From Lichenostomus cassidix (Eukaryota; Chordata; Aves; Passeriformes; Meliphagidae), in contig CM039182.1 in the NCBI GenBank assembly GCA_008360975.2, positions 145,890,656 through 145,954,655 on the forward strand: DNA of 64,000 nucleotides, in the 5' to 3' direction. A program made the translations under genes and the position numbers. Shown in pieces: positions 1 through 11,775 of the stretch (positions within the stretch are counted from its first letter, which is position 1; each line of letters starts with the position of its first letter). The notes beneath the pieces are model-generated. The model had not been told where the DNA came from. It made no database searches and saw nothing but the letters and a program-made list of their open reading frames with translations.

Positions 1-519
1 GGAGTTGGAGACATGAAAGAATAAGTGGAAACACAGAGAATGAGGAATACAGTTTGCTCTTTCTGAAATCAAGGACAAGAAATGAAGCTTCATTTCTAAT
101 TCAAAATATGAGAGCAGTCCTAGGAACCCACATTGCTTTTCTCCCAGAGGGCTGCCCAGGAAGATGTTCTTTTTCACTTTTCTCCGTTCTCTGACCTGAT
201 CGATCCCAAGTTCTTTTCCATAAAGTCAGGAAAATTCAACACGAATTTAACCTCTTCCTTGATCTTAATGGTCTCCTCATTAGACAACATATTGCAATGA
301 GGAAAAACTGTGTGTTTGAATTATTTAGGCATAAGGGTTTGTTTTAGATGTAACCTCTAAAAAGAAGTTGTTCTGCTTGCACTTCAAAATAAACAACAAA
401 GGTTGCTGTATTTTCTCAGCAGCTGAACAAGCCTTTCTTCACACTTTTCTGGGAGCCACCAGATCAAACTTTTCAGAGGTGATATATCCTGATTCCAGAC
501 CCTGTTTTAGCTCAGGTGG
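1..519. other. Unique AT-rich DNA, no feature recognised
   Basis: No repeat, RNA gene or convincing coding exon is visible. The open frame starting at 368 runs into the CR1 fragment that follows and has no recognisable protein family, so it is treated as chance. Confidence 0.6.
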
Positions 520-706
520 TAAACACTGGGTTGTTAAGCATCGGAATGAGCTGCCCAGGGAGGTGGTGGCATCACCTCCCCTGGAGGTGTTCAAGACTGG
601 ATGTGACAATTAGTGACATGTTCATGTTGATAAGGTGGTTATCAGTGAAAGGCTGGACTCAAGGACCTTGGAGGTCTTTTCTAACCTGATTGATTCTATA
701 ATTCTG
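520..706 (+). mobile_element. CR1 LINE, 3'-end fragment
   Basis: This is the 3' untranslated end of a 5'-truncated CR1 retroposon. The sequence shows the CR1 hallmarks in order: a segment around 550-570 reading GAGCTGCCCAGGGAGGTGG, then the CTGGAGGTGTTCAAGA block, then GGACCTTGGAGGTC, and finally a degenerate terminal octamer array (ATTCTATAATTCTG) at 692-705. The order and sense put the copy on the plus strand. It carries no coding capacity. Divergence from the consensus I remember is moderate. Confidence 0.88.
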
Positions 707-824
707 GTGGAATCTCAAATGTTTCTGAGCTTGAGATTTTGACTTGGCCATTACCAAGCTGTACAAATAGAGGGAACACATCTGCAGCAAATCTGGATTG
801 TCACCAAGATGGGAGAAGTTATCA

Positions 825-1350
825 CTGTCCTGAGGGCCATGGCCACTGTTCAGAGGCTCTCAACAAGCTGGAGAAATGGGCTGAAAGAAAAGTCATGGAG
901 TTCAGCAGTACCAAATGCAGGAACTTGCTCTTGGAACGCAAAGGAAAGTGTCTGGATTTAGCAGTTGCCAGTAGAAGAGACATGATAATAAACTGAAAAT
1001 GAATATTTAGAGCAAAAAGCTCTTAATATGGGTAGGGTTTGGAGCAAAATGAATACCAGGAGATGCTGAGTTGTTTTAGGCTGGAAAAGCTGCCTCTAAA
1101 GACATTTAATAGTTCTCTGCAGCCACTAAAAGAGCCAGACTTTGCTCAAAACTATACAGTGAAAGGACAAAATGCAAGAGTCAAATACTTAAAAGGGAAA
1201 TTTCCAAGAAAAAAGAAAACCATTACAAGGGGAGTAGTTATTGGTGGAACAGACTGTTTAGAGAGATGGCCAAGACTCTCCTTAAAGACATTCAAAACTC
1301 AGCATCTCACAGACCTGAACGATCTGATCTAACTTCAAATTTATACAAGC
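825..1350 (+). mobile_element. Old CR1 LINE copy (end of ORF2 plus 3' part)
   Basis: Two recognisable blocks lie in the same orientation. At about 828-955 one frame reads LNKLEKWAERKVMEF followed by a K-C motif, which corresponds to the segment of CR1 ORF2 downstream of the reverse-transcriptase active site (family pattern: leucine-x-x-leucine-E-K-W-A, then a K-C-K-like motif). At about 1240-1350 the text (GGTGGAACAGACTG, then AGAGAGATGG, then AAAGACATTCAAAACT, ending ATCTGATCTAACTT) matches the CR1 3' region. The middle is too diverged to assign. I infer one old, internally degraded insertion, but two separate fragments are possible. It is not functional. Confidence 0.68.
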
Positions 1351-2264
1351 ACAGAGCAAGTGGAAAACTCCAGTGGGTTTTTCTGACTTTTTTTCATACT
1401 TCTGTATGTATATACAAAACTTAGTCACTCTGGAAACCAGAATTTCCTTGGAGTCTGGATAACAGTTAAGTAGGGGCCTTGTGGTTCATAATGCTATAAT
1501 TTCACTAATGCAGCCCTACCTTGAATCCAGATCCCATGACTCTTAGGTAACTTTTCTACCTGCCTTGATTCTAACAATTGCATGTCACATCAGCAAACTC
1601 GCTGAGGAACAACCTAAATAAATGAACACCCATGTGCTTCTACATATTGTGCTCTGTGGGTTTCCTCTCTGGTAGAGCAGGCAGGACTGTCAACTTCTTT
1701 GTATCAGAAGCCAAATAAACAATTTAGAGTCTCAGACTTTTGCCATTTTCCTTTCTCCCTCAAAAGTAACTTGGTGTGATAAAAATCCAATGTGTTTTTA
1801 ACAGCAAGGAAAAATTTAGCAGCAATAAAAACTTAGGGCTTATATTGTGTCTTGACAGGTATGTGAAGGAGAAGAAAGTTTCTAAACAATTTTCAAGGAT
1901 AATTCAGTTCCAGAATTTGATTTGGGATCACAGTCTGGTGTCTGAGGCTAGTATTTATTCCTTAAGGTATTTCAATTTACTGCTGAAGTAAATGCTAGGA
2001 AGTGGAACAACTGTCACACAACCTAAGCTTTAAGGTCCTTGTTGCTAATCATGACACCCAGGCCCCAAGGGCTTGAACCTGTAAATTCCTGTTCAACAAG
2101 GACAGCATGTGGGAGGGGAAACTATACATGAACACAAGTAATATCAAGCTCTCAATACATTTCTCTGCACAGATCTGAAGTTGTATTGGTTTGAAAACAA
2201 ACCAGTGGGAGATCACAAGTCAAGATTGAAATTAAAAATAAGTGAAATAATACAAGGAAAAAGC
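1351..2264. other. Unique AT-rich DNA, no feature recognised
   Basis: No repeat or gene recognised. Short open frames, such as 1776-1991 on the plus strand, have AT-driven composition and no family resemblance. Confidence 0.6.
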
Positions 2265-2640
2265 ACTGACAAAGTCAGATACAACCTAACACCCTGTTAG
2301 GGTGGTAGTAGCAGTCCGACTGAAGTAGTCCAGTTGAAGCGGTGATCCTGTGAAGGTCTAGTCTCCAGCTGAAGATCCAGTGGTAGCTCTGGTCCTCTGG
2401 GAACCCAGCAGACAGGGCTAGCTCAGGCAGTTCCAGGGCCAGGTTATATCCAGGTGGGAACACCTGGTTCTTCCCTTCTGGGCAGAGCATCCCACAATGG
2501 GATGAGATAAGTCCATGAGTCACACGGTGGGTCCCTGATGGCCCACTGCCTGTCATCCGGGGTGGGTCATTAGCAGGTGATAGCAGCTAACGGCCCACAG
2601 CTGGTGGTAATAGAATACTGAAATACATCTATATTGCAAC
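2265..2640 (-). mobile_element. Endogenous retrovirus LTR fragment, ERVL-like
   Basis: Read on the minus strand, this GC-richer block contains text I recognise from dispersed avian ERVL-type LTRs: a CCTGGATATAACCTGG segment near 2440-2455, an AGACTAGACCTTCACAGG segment near 2350, a run of CCACC and ACTGGACTACTTCAG near 2290-2335, and a terminal GGTTGTATCTGACTTTG near 2270-2286. Composition and CpG content change sharply at both edges, as expected for an insertion. No target-site duplication could be fixed, so the copy may be truncated. The minus-strand open frame of 93 codons inside it is a by-product of LTR composition, not a gene. Confidence 0.6.
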
Positions 2641-2694
2641 CTAGGACAGAAGTGAAATGCCAGTTTTCCACAAAATGCTTTCTTATTATCAAGA

Positions 2695-2836
2695 GAAGGC
2701 AGGAAGGCAGGAAGGCAGGAAGGCAGGAAGGCAGGCAGGAAGGAAGGCAGGAAGGCAGGAAGGCAGGAAGGCAGGAAGGCAGGAAGGCAGGAAGGAAGGA
2801 AGGAAGGAAGGAAGGAAGGAAGGAAGGAAGGAAGGA
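2695..2836 (+). repeat. Compound microsatellite (AGGC-AGGA)n then (AGGA)n
   Basis: An uninterrupted purine-rich tandem array. The first two thirds alternate AGGC and AGGA, giving an 8-base period with occasional phase breaks. The last third is pure AGGA. The glutamate/glycine/arginine/lysine-rich open frames across it are artefacts of the repeat. It abuts the LTR fragment to its left. Confidence 0.97.
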
Positions 2837-4439
2837 TTATTGTTCACCAAAGTATGGGGGATCTGACAAATTAGTGTGCCATACCCACAGCCAGTTTATG
2901 CTGATTTATACCCACAAAGGGTCTGGCTGAGGGCTGAAATATAAAATTTGTTGTTCTGTTTAACCCTGTTGCAGCTCTTCAGGAATCAATTGGTAGCTGC
3001 ACAACCCAGGTCACTTCCCACACTCTGTCCTGCATTTTTACCTCCTGTTTTCACATAACAACTGGTATCTGCATAGAATGAAGGATCAGTGTGCTAAATC
3101 CATGGTGTAGGCTTTTGTGCATTTGCCAAAAGAAGCTTCCTTATCTTCTGGATTGATCAGGACATTTAAAACTTTATTTGATAAAGACAAGCAAAGGGAA
3201 AAAATGCAAGTGTTACCAGGCTTCTGTAGCAGGGAACACCCTTAAGGATCTGGAAAATTCAGCTCTGTTTTTTAATGCAGTTTTTGATTTTATGCATTGC
3301 ATTGGGGAAGTTTCAGATGTTACATGCATTGTCCCCTTTGTGGCTTCAGTGAATTTCATGGAAAGTTCTGCTGGCCCATGGGTGACTTTGGCACCTGTTC
3401 TTTAAGTTTATTTGTGTTCTTCTCATCAATTACATTTAACTCCAACCTCAAGCAAGCCCTTATCTTTAAATAACTTAATGCTATGTAACAAGGCATGTTT
3501 ACAGCTCTTCCTGGCAGGGGAAGTTTTTGAGACTCAGGTACTTTAAGTTATTGCCCAAAGGAATACTGTATATCAATGATATCAATATATATGCATATCA
3601 ATGATGTCAATAAAAAGATCTTTTCAGAGACCTCCCTGGTGACTCTACAAGTATTTTTCCATGGCAGAGTCAGAGCCCCTCACTTAAGCGCTCATCTTGC
3701 TGTAGGCACCCAATTATATACATTATAATTCTACCTCAGGTGATAAAATGATTCCTAGATGAGGCTGCACGAGAAATAAATCATAAAAGAAGCCATAGAA
3801 TAAGTTAAAATATCTTTATGTCAAGAAGAAGAGATGAATCCTGAGACTTGATATGAGCACAATTGTTCAGTTAATTAGCCATGGGAAGCATATAATTTAA
3901 TTGTGCGGTAACTGTTTCATGGAATTGGATAGTTTGCATAAGAAACAGAAGTCTAGGAAAATAAAATTTGCTAAGATTATACAATAACCCAAGGCCCTTC
4001 CAGATCAAACTCCCCAAAGTGAATTAGCAACAATATTTTTAAGAGCATTTTCTTATACAGCAAGATGTTTCCCTTCACCCTGGCACTTCAGTGGGCTAGA
4101 GGAAATAGCCAAAGGCTCTCATTTGATTGTGATATGTCAATAGAAATTCCAGTTTCTCCCCTCTCTGTTGAAGAAGTTTTCGTAGTGGTGATGGAAAATC
4201 AATGCCCTTCCTGGAAGGCAGGATTTAATTTCACAACTTTGAAAACAAAACAAAACAAAAAGTATATTTATGAGGGAAGATCTCCACAGTCAAACACAGT
4301 TGATGTCTTCCCACAGCTGGGCTTTCTACAACTTTATTTTATGACACATTCTAATATTTGTCTCTTCTCAGATCTGGAGGGTTTTCTGGTGCTACTCTGC
4401 CACTTCCTCCTGTCTGGAATGGAATAACATGTGTACGAG
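2837..4439. other. Unique AT-rich DNA with a short direct repeat
   Basis: No gene or transposon recognised. At 3570-3586 and 3595-3611 a 17-base segment (ATATCAATGATATCAAT and a one-mismatch copy) is repeated directly with an 8-base AT spacer. The plus-strand open frame at 4065-4427 (120 codons) shows no domain and ends in low-complexity sequence. Confidence 0.6.
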
Positions 4440-4543
4440 AGGAGGAAGTGGGAGGAAGGGAGGAAGGGAGGAAGGGATTTAGAGGGAAAGGGAAGACAGG
4501 AAGGACAGTGAAGGAAGCAAGAAGGAAGGAAGGAAGCCTTGCC
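4440..4543 (+). repeat. Purine-rich GGAA/GGGA tract
   Basis: About 100 bases that are almost all purine on the plus strand, with irregular GGAAGGGA units and a terminal GGAAGGAAGG run. It is a degenerate cousin of the array at 2695-2836. Confidence 0.85.
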
Positions 4544-6424
4544 TGTTTCTCCGTTGAGTTTCTTCCCTTTTTCTGCTATGTGGGAGGCTGTGCCAGTGAC
4601 CTCAGCCTGGTTTGTGGGCTGTGCTGCAATCAGTTCCCATCACTCTGGACTTGCCCCTGAGCACAAAAGGTACAAAGAGATGAGGCAGTTCGGGAAAGTT
4701 TGGGACATTTTTCACTTTTTAGCAGTACTACAAAGAGAAATGACAGAGCCTTTATCCCCCTGTGTCCTTGCAGGAAGGTGGCTAAAATGACTCCCCGGGG
4801 GCAAGTCTTGCATGCTCTTAAAAGGACTTTTCTTCAGTGATTCAAAGACAAATCATTCCCTTTTAGATACGATTGAAATTTGGGCTCCTCATTGCTCTTA
4901 AATAATGTGTGTAAGTTCCTCAAGAAAACATAGCAAGTATTTTTATGTCTTTGGGATGTGAGCATGATATCTTTAGCAAGAATCCTTTGATTTGCAAAAG
5001 ACCCTCATTTTATATTCCATACCTTCTTGAGGCAGAGAAAGAGGGAATTGAGAAATGTGACTTTTTTCATATGCAAACCTTTGTGCCTTCTGTGTGGAAA
5101 TACCTAGGACAATTACACTTCTATTCCATGATATTTCATGATATAACCATAAAGCCATAATACTGCTAATTTTCGTACTACCATGGTTAGTCCTGCCACT
5201 AAACCCTGGAATTCAGGGTGTCGACCTCAGTAGTAAAATATCTTTGTCACCAATCTTTTTACTTTTTGGCAACAGTGTGGGATCTAACAGATATTCTGTG
5301 AAATTTGGGATCCTACTCACAGTTGATAGAGACCATGGTCAATTTTTCTGGGTTACAGTCAATTAGTGTGTTGCATTGCTATTTTTTTATGGATAGGCTG
5401 AAGACTCTTGGCTTCTAAGCTTAAATACACAGGACCTAGGCCTGTGTCTCTAGATCTTATAACACTGTGTTATAAGTTCCAGTAAGTCACCAGGCATATT
5501 ATTTCAAGCTGTTGATATTACGACTGTATTCAGAAAATATTTTATGTTTGGCTAACCCATGATTTTCAAAATGGCATCCATAATGTTGAGTTTCTGATGT
5601 TGAATAAGAATTTTAAGAACCACTGATTTCAAGGGGAGAAGCCCTTATTCTTCATTCTTTAAGGCTGCATGATCTGAGTTTCCCTCAGACATTTAATTTT
5701 TCATTAGGCTCTATAAATTAGATTATACTGATCAAAGTTTGTTCTTATTTTCATTACACCTCTTTTTGATTTATCCAGTAATTTTACATTTACTTCAGAT
5801 CTTGATATTTGCTGTTGCATAACTTACTACCCAAGTTTTGATCTTTACACTGTCATGCTAACATGAAATTCAGCATGACCTGGATGTTGACTTACTAAAA
5901 TGTCAGATGGATATTCTCAGTCTTTTTAATGCACACATTATTATTTGTGTGATGATATTGTCAGTTAAAATACCATGTTGGGTTAAGTGAAATGTCTATG
6001 CATATTAGATTGAAGCACATACCTTTACCAGTAAGGCTTGCTGCCAGAGCAAGACTTGAGGCAAGGAAATATAAATAATTTGTTTACTTGTATTTTTGCT
6101 TTATGGTAAGGTTAAAATATCTGAGAATTCAGAAAATTAGCATATGCTGCATCTTGATTGCAAACTTTCAATTTCATCAGCATATCTTGATAAATTTTCC
6201 TACATAACTCTCAATTATCATTGATGTTCTTCATTATAAATTTATCTTGCCTTTCAGTTATACTCTCAAGATTCCTTCCTTGGGATAAGGTATCCCTTTT
6301 ATAATTTGGGACCATTTTCTGTACTGAACACATTTTAAATAGGAGCTGTTGATCACTAATTCTTAGTTAGCTATCAACTTCCATTCTAGTGGATTCATCT
6401 TTATCAGTGATAGTGATAAAAAAT
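4544..6424. other. Unique AT-rich DNA, no feature recognised
   Basis: No repeat, coding exon or RNA gene recognised on either strand. Long AT-rich stretches without tandem structure. Confidence 0.6.
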
Positions 6425-6550
6425 TGAGAAATCATCATTATTTTAGTGACACAGAGGAGGAAGAATGAGATTAAGTGACTCACTCAAGACTATTCAGAAA
6501 CTGTCAGAGGCAGAATAGCACAGGCCCTCCCAATTCCAAATTAGTGCCTT
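6425..6550 (+). repeat. Ancient MIR-like SINE relic
   Basis: The order of words follows the conserved core of amniote MIR-type CORE-SINEs: ATCATTATTTTAGTGACACAG, an AGGAGG and A-rich spacer, TTAAGTGACTCACTCAAG, then CAG, AGAGGCAGAATAG, and a TTCCAAA segment before TGCCTT. The MIR consensus has the same order (a tail of a TTATT block, a GAGG-CACAGAG block, GTTAAGTGACTTGCCCAAGG, CACACAGC, GGCAGAG). Similarity is moderate and judged by eye. Such relics are expected to be old and rare in birds. Confidence 0.5.
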
Positions 6551-9500
6551 CAAAGAAAGACCATCCTGTCAAACATGTGCTGCCAACCCTACAGCTGTCT
6601 GAGGCCCCCATCTGTTTTCAGGCATAAACAGATGGTAAATAGAACTTTCTCGTGTGAAACTTTATTCCCCAGGTGCTATAGCTTCAAAAATTATATTAAA
6701 AAAATCATAATAATTGGAAGAGGATGTCAGATTATAACAAAATCTCGCACTGTAAATCCCACTATGGGATGCAATTTTTTTTTTTTACTAGTGACTCAGT
6801 CTATTATCCCAAAACAGTATGGAAAATTTTAATTACTGATTGCCAAGACAGAGCAAACATTTAGTTATTCACTAATATTTTATTTAATACCAGTTCATGA
6901 AAGGTCTCACTGCAATTAAATGAGGTGCATATGATAATATGCACAGTGATATAATTGGTGCTAATATATTCATAAACAGATATTTGTGTAAACATCATTA
7001 ATATTTGACGTGTTGCACAGGGAGCATATGACATCTTCTTTTTGCAGGTTAAAATATCCAGTATATTTCAGTACTTTTGTCAGTAAGCAAGAAAGATGAG
7101 GGTTTATTGGGAGTCTTGTGGAACACATGGAATTGAAGGAATTAGTTTCCTTGAGCCAACACTGACCGCCATGGTGTGTCTTGTGTTAAGGCTTGAGATC
7201 CTCATCGATCAGCCTGAGTGACCACAGGGGAACACTAGATATAAAAATAAAGGGGAACATACTGGAAGGCTCTAGACAAATATAGCCAGGTATCGTCTGG
7301 TGAAAACATTTGTTAAAAAATTTCCTGTCACAACAGATGTATTTTGTTTTTATCTTAGACATACAGAGTTGCAGTAAGGAGATAAATCTCTCCATGGATG
7401 GGATCTGTGCAACTCACTGGGGCTGTTCACCTGGATCCTCCATGAGAATGGAGTTTCCAGCAGCTGAAGGAGCAGAAGATTTCTTCACTATCTATATTTC
7501 TCTTCCTAATTCTTATCATATTGTCATTACTCTTTTTATTACAGAAATTTTGTTTCAACACTGGCTGCTGGGCCCTTTTATTTGGATCTGGAACTCTGCA
7601 CCCTTCCTGGAACAGAGCACAAGATACTGCCCAGTAACCCTTGGGCAAGATCTATAAATTGAAATTCACATTTCCCCCACTTCACCTTTTGTAAGAAAAG
7701 TGTAGGTATATTACAAAAATAGACCATTTTAGGATCTGTCCTTGACTTCTTGCCCAACAGTAACATCTTAATTCACCAGAAAGTGCTGCAGGCTCACTGT
7801 GTCTCAGTTCTTTGGCTCTACAATAATATGTACACTCAAGTGCATTATTTTAGTTGTGAACTCTGTTTCCTAGCAGATCTCTACTGCACAATGGAAAGAG
7901 ACGGCAGTGCAAGAAACAAGTGTAGTGAAAACTTTCCAGTTATCATGTTGCCCATCAAATTAGAATTTTGAAACACCAGATGATGCAGTGCAGGGTCTTA
8001 CAAAGTGTGGGGGAAATTGGTTTAGCTGAGCCAGATGTATTTTATGTAGTGACTAAACAAGTCAATTTTAGGACAGTCTTAGCTTGTGGCAAACTACAAG
8101 CAGCAGTGAGAGTTGCTAGTCTAGAAAAGCATATAACTCTCACTTTTATGAAAGAGAAAATGATGCTGTTGTTTACAAAGTCTCAAGTCTAGTGTGACTA
8201 ATTTAGCATTTAACTTATGCATGGATAAGCCTCAGACATAGTGCTCTAAATATGTGCTGTGGAGAGAGAAGGGAGGGTGGTGTTAAGAATGGAAGAAATT
8301 GGTGGGAAATGAACCAGTACACATAAATGAAATATTTTAATCCTATAACTAGTCAGTGGAGAGCAATACAGTGTATCTGACAACCTGCTTAGAACCATCT
8401 AGTTTGACTAAATTAGCTCCCTGGACTAAAAAGACTTGTGACTATAGTTGGAGGTTTACCAGTCTGCAGAGGATTTAAGCAAACTGTGGTGAACTCAAGA
8501 CTGTCACAGTGAGAGCTCCACTATCAGGAGGTCAGTATATAGAAATGGCTGTAAAATAACAGAGGATGTAAAAAGTAGCATGCTAGGGGAAAAATATAAG
8601 AAAAAAAAAAAAAAAAAGAAAGGAGTGGAATAGAATAAAATACTTCACAAAACATATAAGCATCAATAAACAAAAAAAAATATTTTTTGAACCCTCAAGC
8701 ATACATGGAACTGTTGACTGTGGCATTTTGTTTACTGTAGACATTGTAGAAATGTACAGTAATTTAAATATGTATATATATAAAATAGTCATTTTTGTTG
8801 ATTCTTAAATTTGGTTGCATTTTGTCATCAGTAAAAATGTCAATATAAAATATTTGACTATAAGTTTCTGTGTAGGGAACTCACCTGGGTTCCTGTTAAT
8901 GGACTAGTTTGCATTGAAAAATCACTACATAAAGTCCTATTAAGGGCCATCCTAGCAACTGGGCTTGATATTCATATCCACACTTACTTTTTCTTCCTGT
9001 CAGAATAAACAAATGCCTGTAAATTAAAATTAAAGTAGTCATAGAATAAAATTAGGTGCATCAAAATGAAAATAAATATATAATTCTGTTTAGCCAAACA
9101 GCTTCCATAATAGGAACTCCTGTCCTGGATCTGAGTATACAATTAAGGACCTCTGTTTTTGCAAATTCTTTAGAAAGTTCTCTAAATTCTGTATCCTGTA
9201 GAGAGATAGGAGGCACCTCTTCCTTCTCTTTATATTTCATTCTTTCTGTAGACAGCCTTGTCTCTAGTGCTCAGAGTGTTGTAAGTCTTGTGAAATGCTT
9301 AAAGATCACCTCTTGGTTAAAATCCCTCTGCAAACACAGACAAATATTTAGATTGTGGGTCCATGTATCAGCATGAAAATCCTCTGTCCTGTCAAGGTGA
9401 GCCTCTCTGGCCACATGTCACAGCTCAGAGGGAGACACAGGCCAGGGACAGACACACCTATGTGCTCACAACTGCACTGTGTGATACAGCAGGGCACACC

Positions 9501-10466
9501 AGTGCAGTGCTTTTTGCCTCTCTACAGCCTCTCTGCCCACACCATCCAGTGTTGCTGCTCCCTAAATTGCACTGAGTAATGTCCACTGAGCTGTAGCATC
9601 AAAGCTTCTTGCATAGAAATTGTTTTCATGCAGAAAATAATTATGAAAGCACATGGGAATTCAGAGCAATTCAGAGCAGATCATTTGCGGGGTTTTATCT
9701 CTCCTGAGCCTTCTAAAAATTCTTCAAACTGCCTGGAGTTTGTTCTGTCCTGTTCTGCTGCCCATCTCCTGATTGGAGAAATTCCATTCCAATCCTGCTC
9801 ATCTGCACTACAAAATGCAATACCTACAATTTCTGGTGTTATTTCAAAATTCACCTAAAATATGTGGATCATTCTTAATGGTTTCTGAGAGTCAGAAATT
9901 ATCTGCACTGTGCTGTTGATGAACCTTGTTGATTCAGAGCCCAAGTATACACTGCAGTTTCCAAAAGCAGGATTTCTCCTGTCTGTCTGTACAGCCAAGC
10001 CTCCTGTTTATCGTTGACAGGATGTTCCCCTCTTCTGTCCCGTATGGCTGGTCAAAGATGAGATCAGTTCATGTTTTAGGTTTAGAAATGTCAAGAAAAT
10101 GCAAAGACAAAAAGGAAAATGTTAATATAATGTAGTTATATATCTTGGATAGGAAAGTTTATATTATCTGAGCAGCCATGAAAAGAAAAAAGATTAAGGC
10201 ATTTAATGAGGCAGTAGTTAAAAAAAAACCCAGCCATACCTATAAATGCACAGTTATGTATCTTAGTTGACTTTAAGAGAATACTTGAGCTGTTGGGTGT
10301 GGTTTCTCTGATTTAATAAAAAATATTAAATGAACAAAATGTCTGTAAGTAATTCCTTTCTTTTTTTCCTGCATTTGTGTTAATATTTTTTCCCCACTGC
10401 ACTGAATTTATCTAAGACAGCTGTACCTTTAAATATGTAATTACTTTCCTTTGCCTACTGCTACAG
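6551..10466. other. Unique DNA, simple A and T runs only
   Basis: Nearly 4 kb with no recognised transposon. A-rich runs occur at about 8600-8620 and 8670-8682. A slightly GC-richer patch at 9390-9800 contains no motif I know. Small open frames (for example 9056-9376 plus and 7310-7657 plus) have no recognisable domain. Confidence 0.55.
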
Positions 10467-10535
10467 AGCTTTCCTTGGGGGAAAGGTATCAGAAGAACAG
10501 TTATCCGCACCTCGGATGAAGTGGAAAATTTAGTT
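10467..10535 (+). other. Candidate internal coding exon, 69 nt
   Basis: A 69-base open segment lies exactly between a good 3' splice site (pyrimidine-rich TTACTTTCCTTTGCCTACTG, then CTACAG ending at 10466) and a consensus 5' splice site (GTT then GTAAGT starting at 10536). The length is 23 whole codons (phase 0 to phase 0). The open frame starts SFPWGKGIRR and ends RTSDEVENLV, a charged mixed composition unlike the AT-driven frames around it. It contains two CpGs in a CpG-poor neighbourhood. I do not recognise the protein family and see no partner exon nearby. It could be a cassette exon of a large gene whose introns fill the window, or chance, because decoy exons of this quality do occur in tens of kilobases. 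Confidence 0.33.
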
Positions 10536-11340
10536 GTAAGTGGCATTTACTGCTCTCTTCAGTAGCAATAATCCAACCATTGAAATGTTACTAAGATTGC
10601 TTCTTTTGACCCTTTTTAACAAGATCACAGCTGTCAGCATTTCAAGTACCCTTATCAACCAGACCCAGCAGTGGCTTCAGGAAAGGCATTACCTGATGCA
10701 GGAAGCTTTAAGGTGTCGGAAAGAGTCAATCAGCCCCAGTACAAAGCAATTCTTATCAGAAATCCCTTGCTCTTTACTTTGTATGATTGTTCCCTTCCAC
10801 ATTGAGGTGGGGGCTGTAAGAATGATTGAAGAAAGAGCTTTGTGAGTAATGTACAGACGTTTTCTCTACATAAGTGTCTTTTAGGAAACATCAATTTATT
10901 AAGGCAGTTGCTATGGTGTGTGCATTGGAGGTCATGGGAGTGAAAAGCTTTCAGAGGTGAGGTCTACAAAACACTGGGCAACCCTGAATGTGGTCAGATT
11001 AAAATAAGAAATCAGCAGGTCCCATCAGTATGGTCTGTACAAGATTTCTACTGTAGCACCAAAAGCAAGGAAAATTTCCCCTGTTTTTTCATATTCTCAA
11101 TTGTGGTATCTCTCAACAAACAGGGGAAAGATAAATTGATACTACAGAAGAAGGTGAAGGTACTCCATGGTAGAAAATAACCTTTGTCAACATCAAAAAT
11201 TAGGAACTGGAGAAGAAGCAGGTGTTGAGCACAACTGCCTATCTAGGAACTCATTTAAAGTTGAAAATTATAGCTTTTTAGACATCCAAAGCTAGTAAGA
11301 AATAGAAAGGGAAATTAGGGAAATGAAATTTGAATTTTGT
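10536..11340. other. Unique DNA after the candidate exon
   Basis: No repeat recognised. A plus-strand open frame of 101 codons (10540-10845) overlaps the donor of the candidate exon in a different frame and shows no domain, so it is not called as a gene. Confidence 0.5.
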
Positions 11341-11775
11341 AATCTGTCATAAAGCCATAGACTATGCTGAGTTGGAAGGGACCCTTCAGGATCTTCAATT
11401 CCTTCTCTTGGCCCTGCACAAGACACCCCAAGAATCTCACTTTGTGCCTGAGAGCATTGTCCAAACACTTCTTGAACTCTGTCAGGCTTGGTGCTGAAAC
11501 TAGTTCCCAGGGGAGCCATTCTAGTGCCTGAACACCCTCTGGGTTGTTCCTGATTTCCAACTTATTTCCTGATATCCAACTTAACATTTCGTGATATCCA
11601 ACTTAAACCTCCCCTGGCTCAGTTTCAGGCCATTTCCTCGAGCTCTGTCACTGATCACAGGAGTGAAAGCAGTACTTGCCCCTCTGCTGCTCCTCACGAG
11701 GAAGTTGCAGAGCACAATGAGGTCTCCCCTCAGTCTCCTGTACTCCTGGCTGACCAGACCAAGTGACCTCAGATT
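11341..11775 (-). mobile_element. CR1 LINE, 3' fragment (about 430 bp)
   Basis: In reverse orientation the copy reads through the whole CR1 3' region: at its left end a diverged terminal block (CATAGACTATGCTGAGTTGG), then CAGGATCTTCAATTCC, GGCCCTGCACAAGACACCCC, GTCAGGCTTGGTGCTGA, and at the right end CTCAGTCTCCTGTACTCC with the upstream core. A local 24-base tandem partial duplication (TGATATCCAACTTA repeated at about 11570-11605) expands the middle. It is 5'-truncated and non-coding. Confidence 0.92.

Noticed and set aside
1039..1332. 97-codon plus-strand open frame with basic stretches
   Set aside because: Its second half is the CR1 3' region read in an arbitrary frame.
5183..5235. CCTGCCACTAAACCCTGG, resembling an inverted CR1 block
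   Set aside because: The neighbouring CR1 blocks are absent on both sides, so the match is too short to support.
10540..10845. 101-codon plus-strand open frame beside the candidate exon
   Set aside because: It starts inside the donor region, is in another frame from the candidate exon, and shows no domain.
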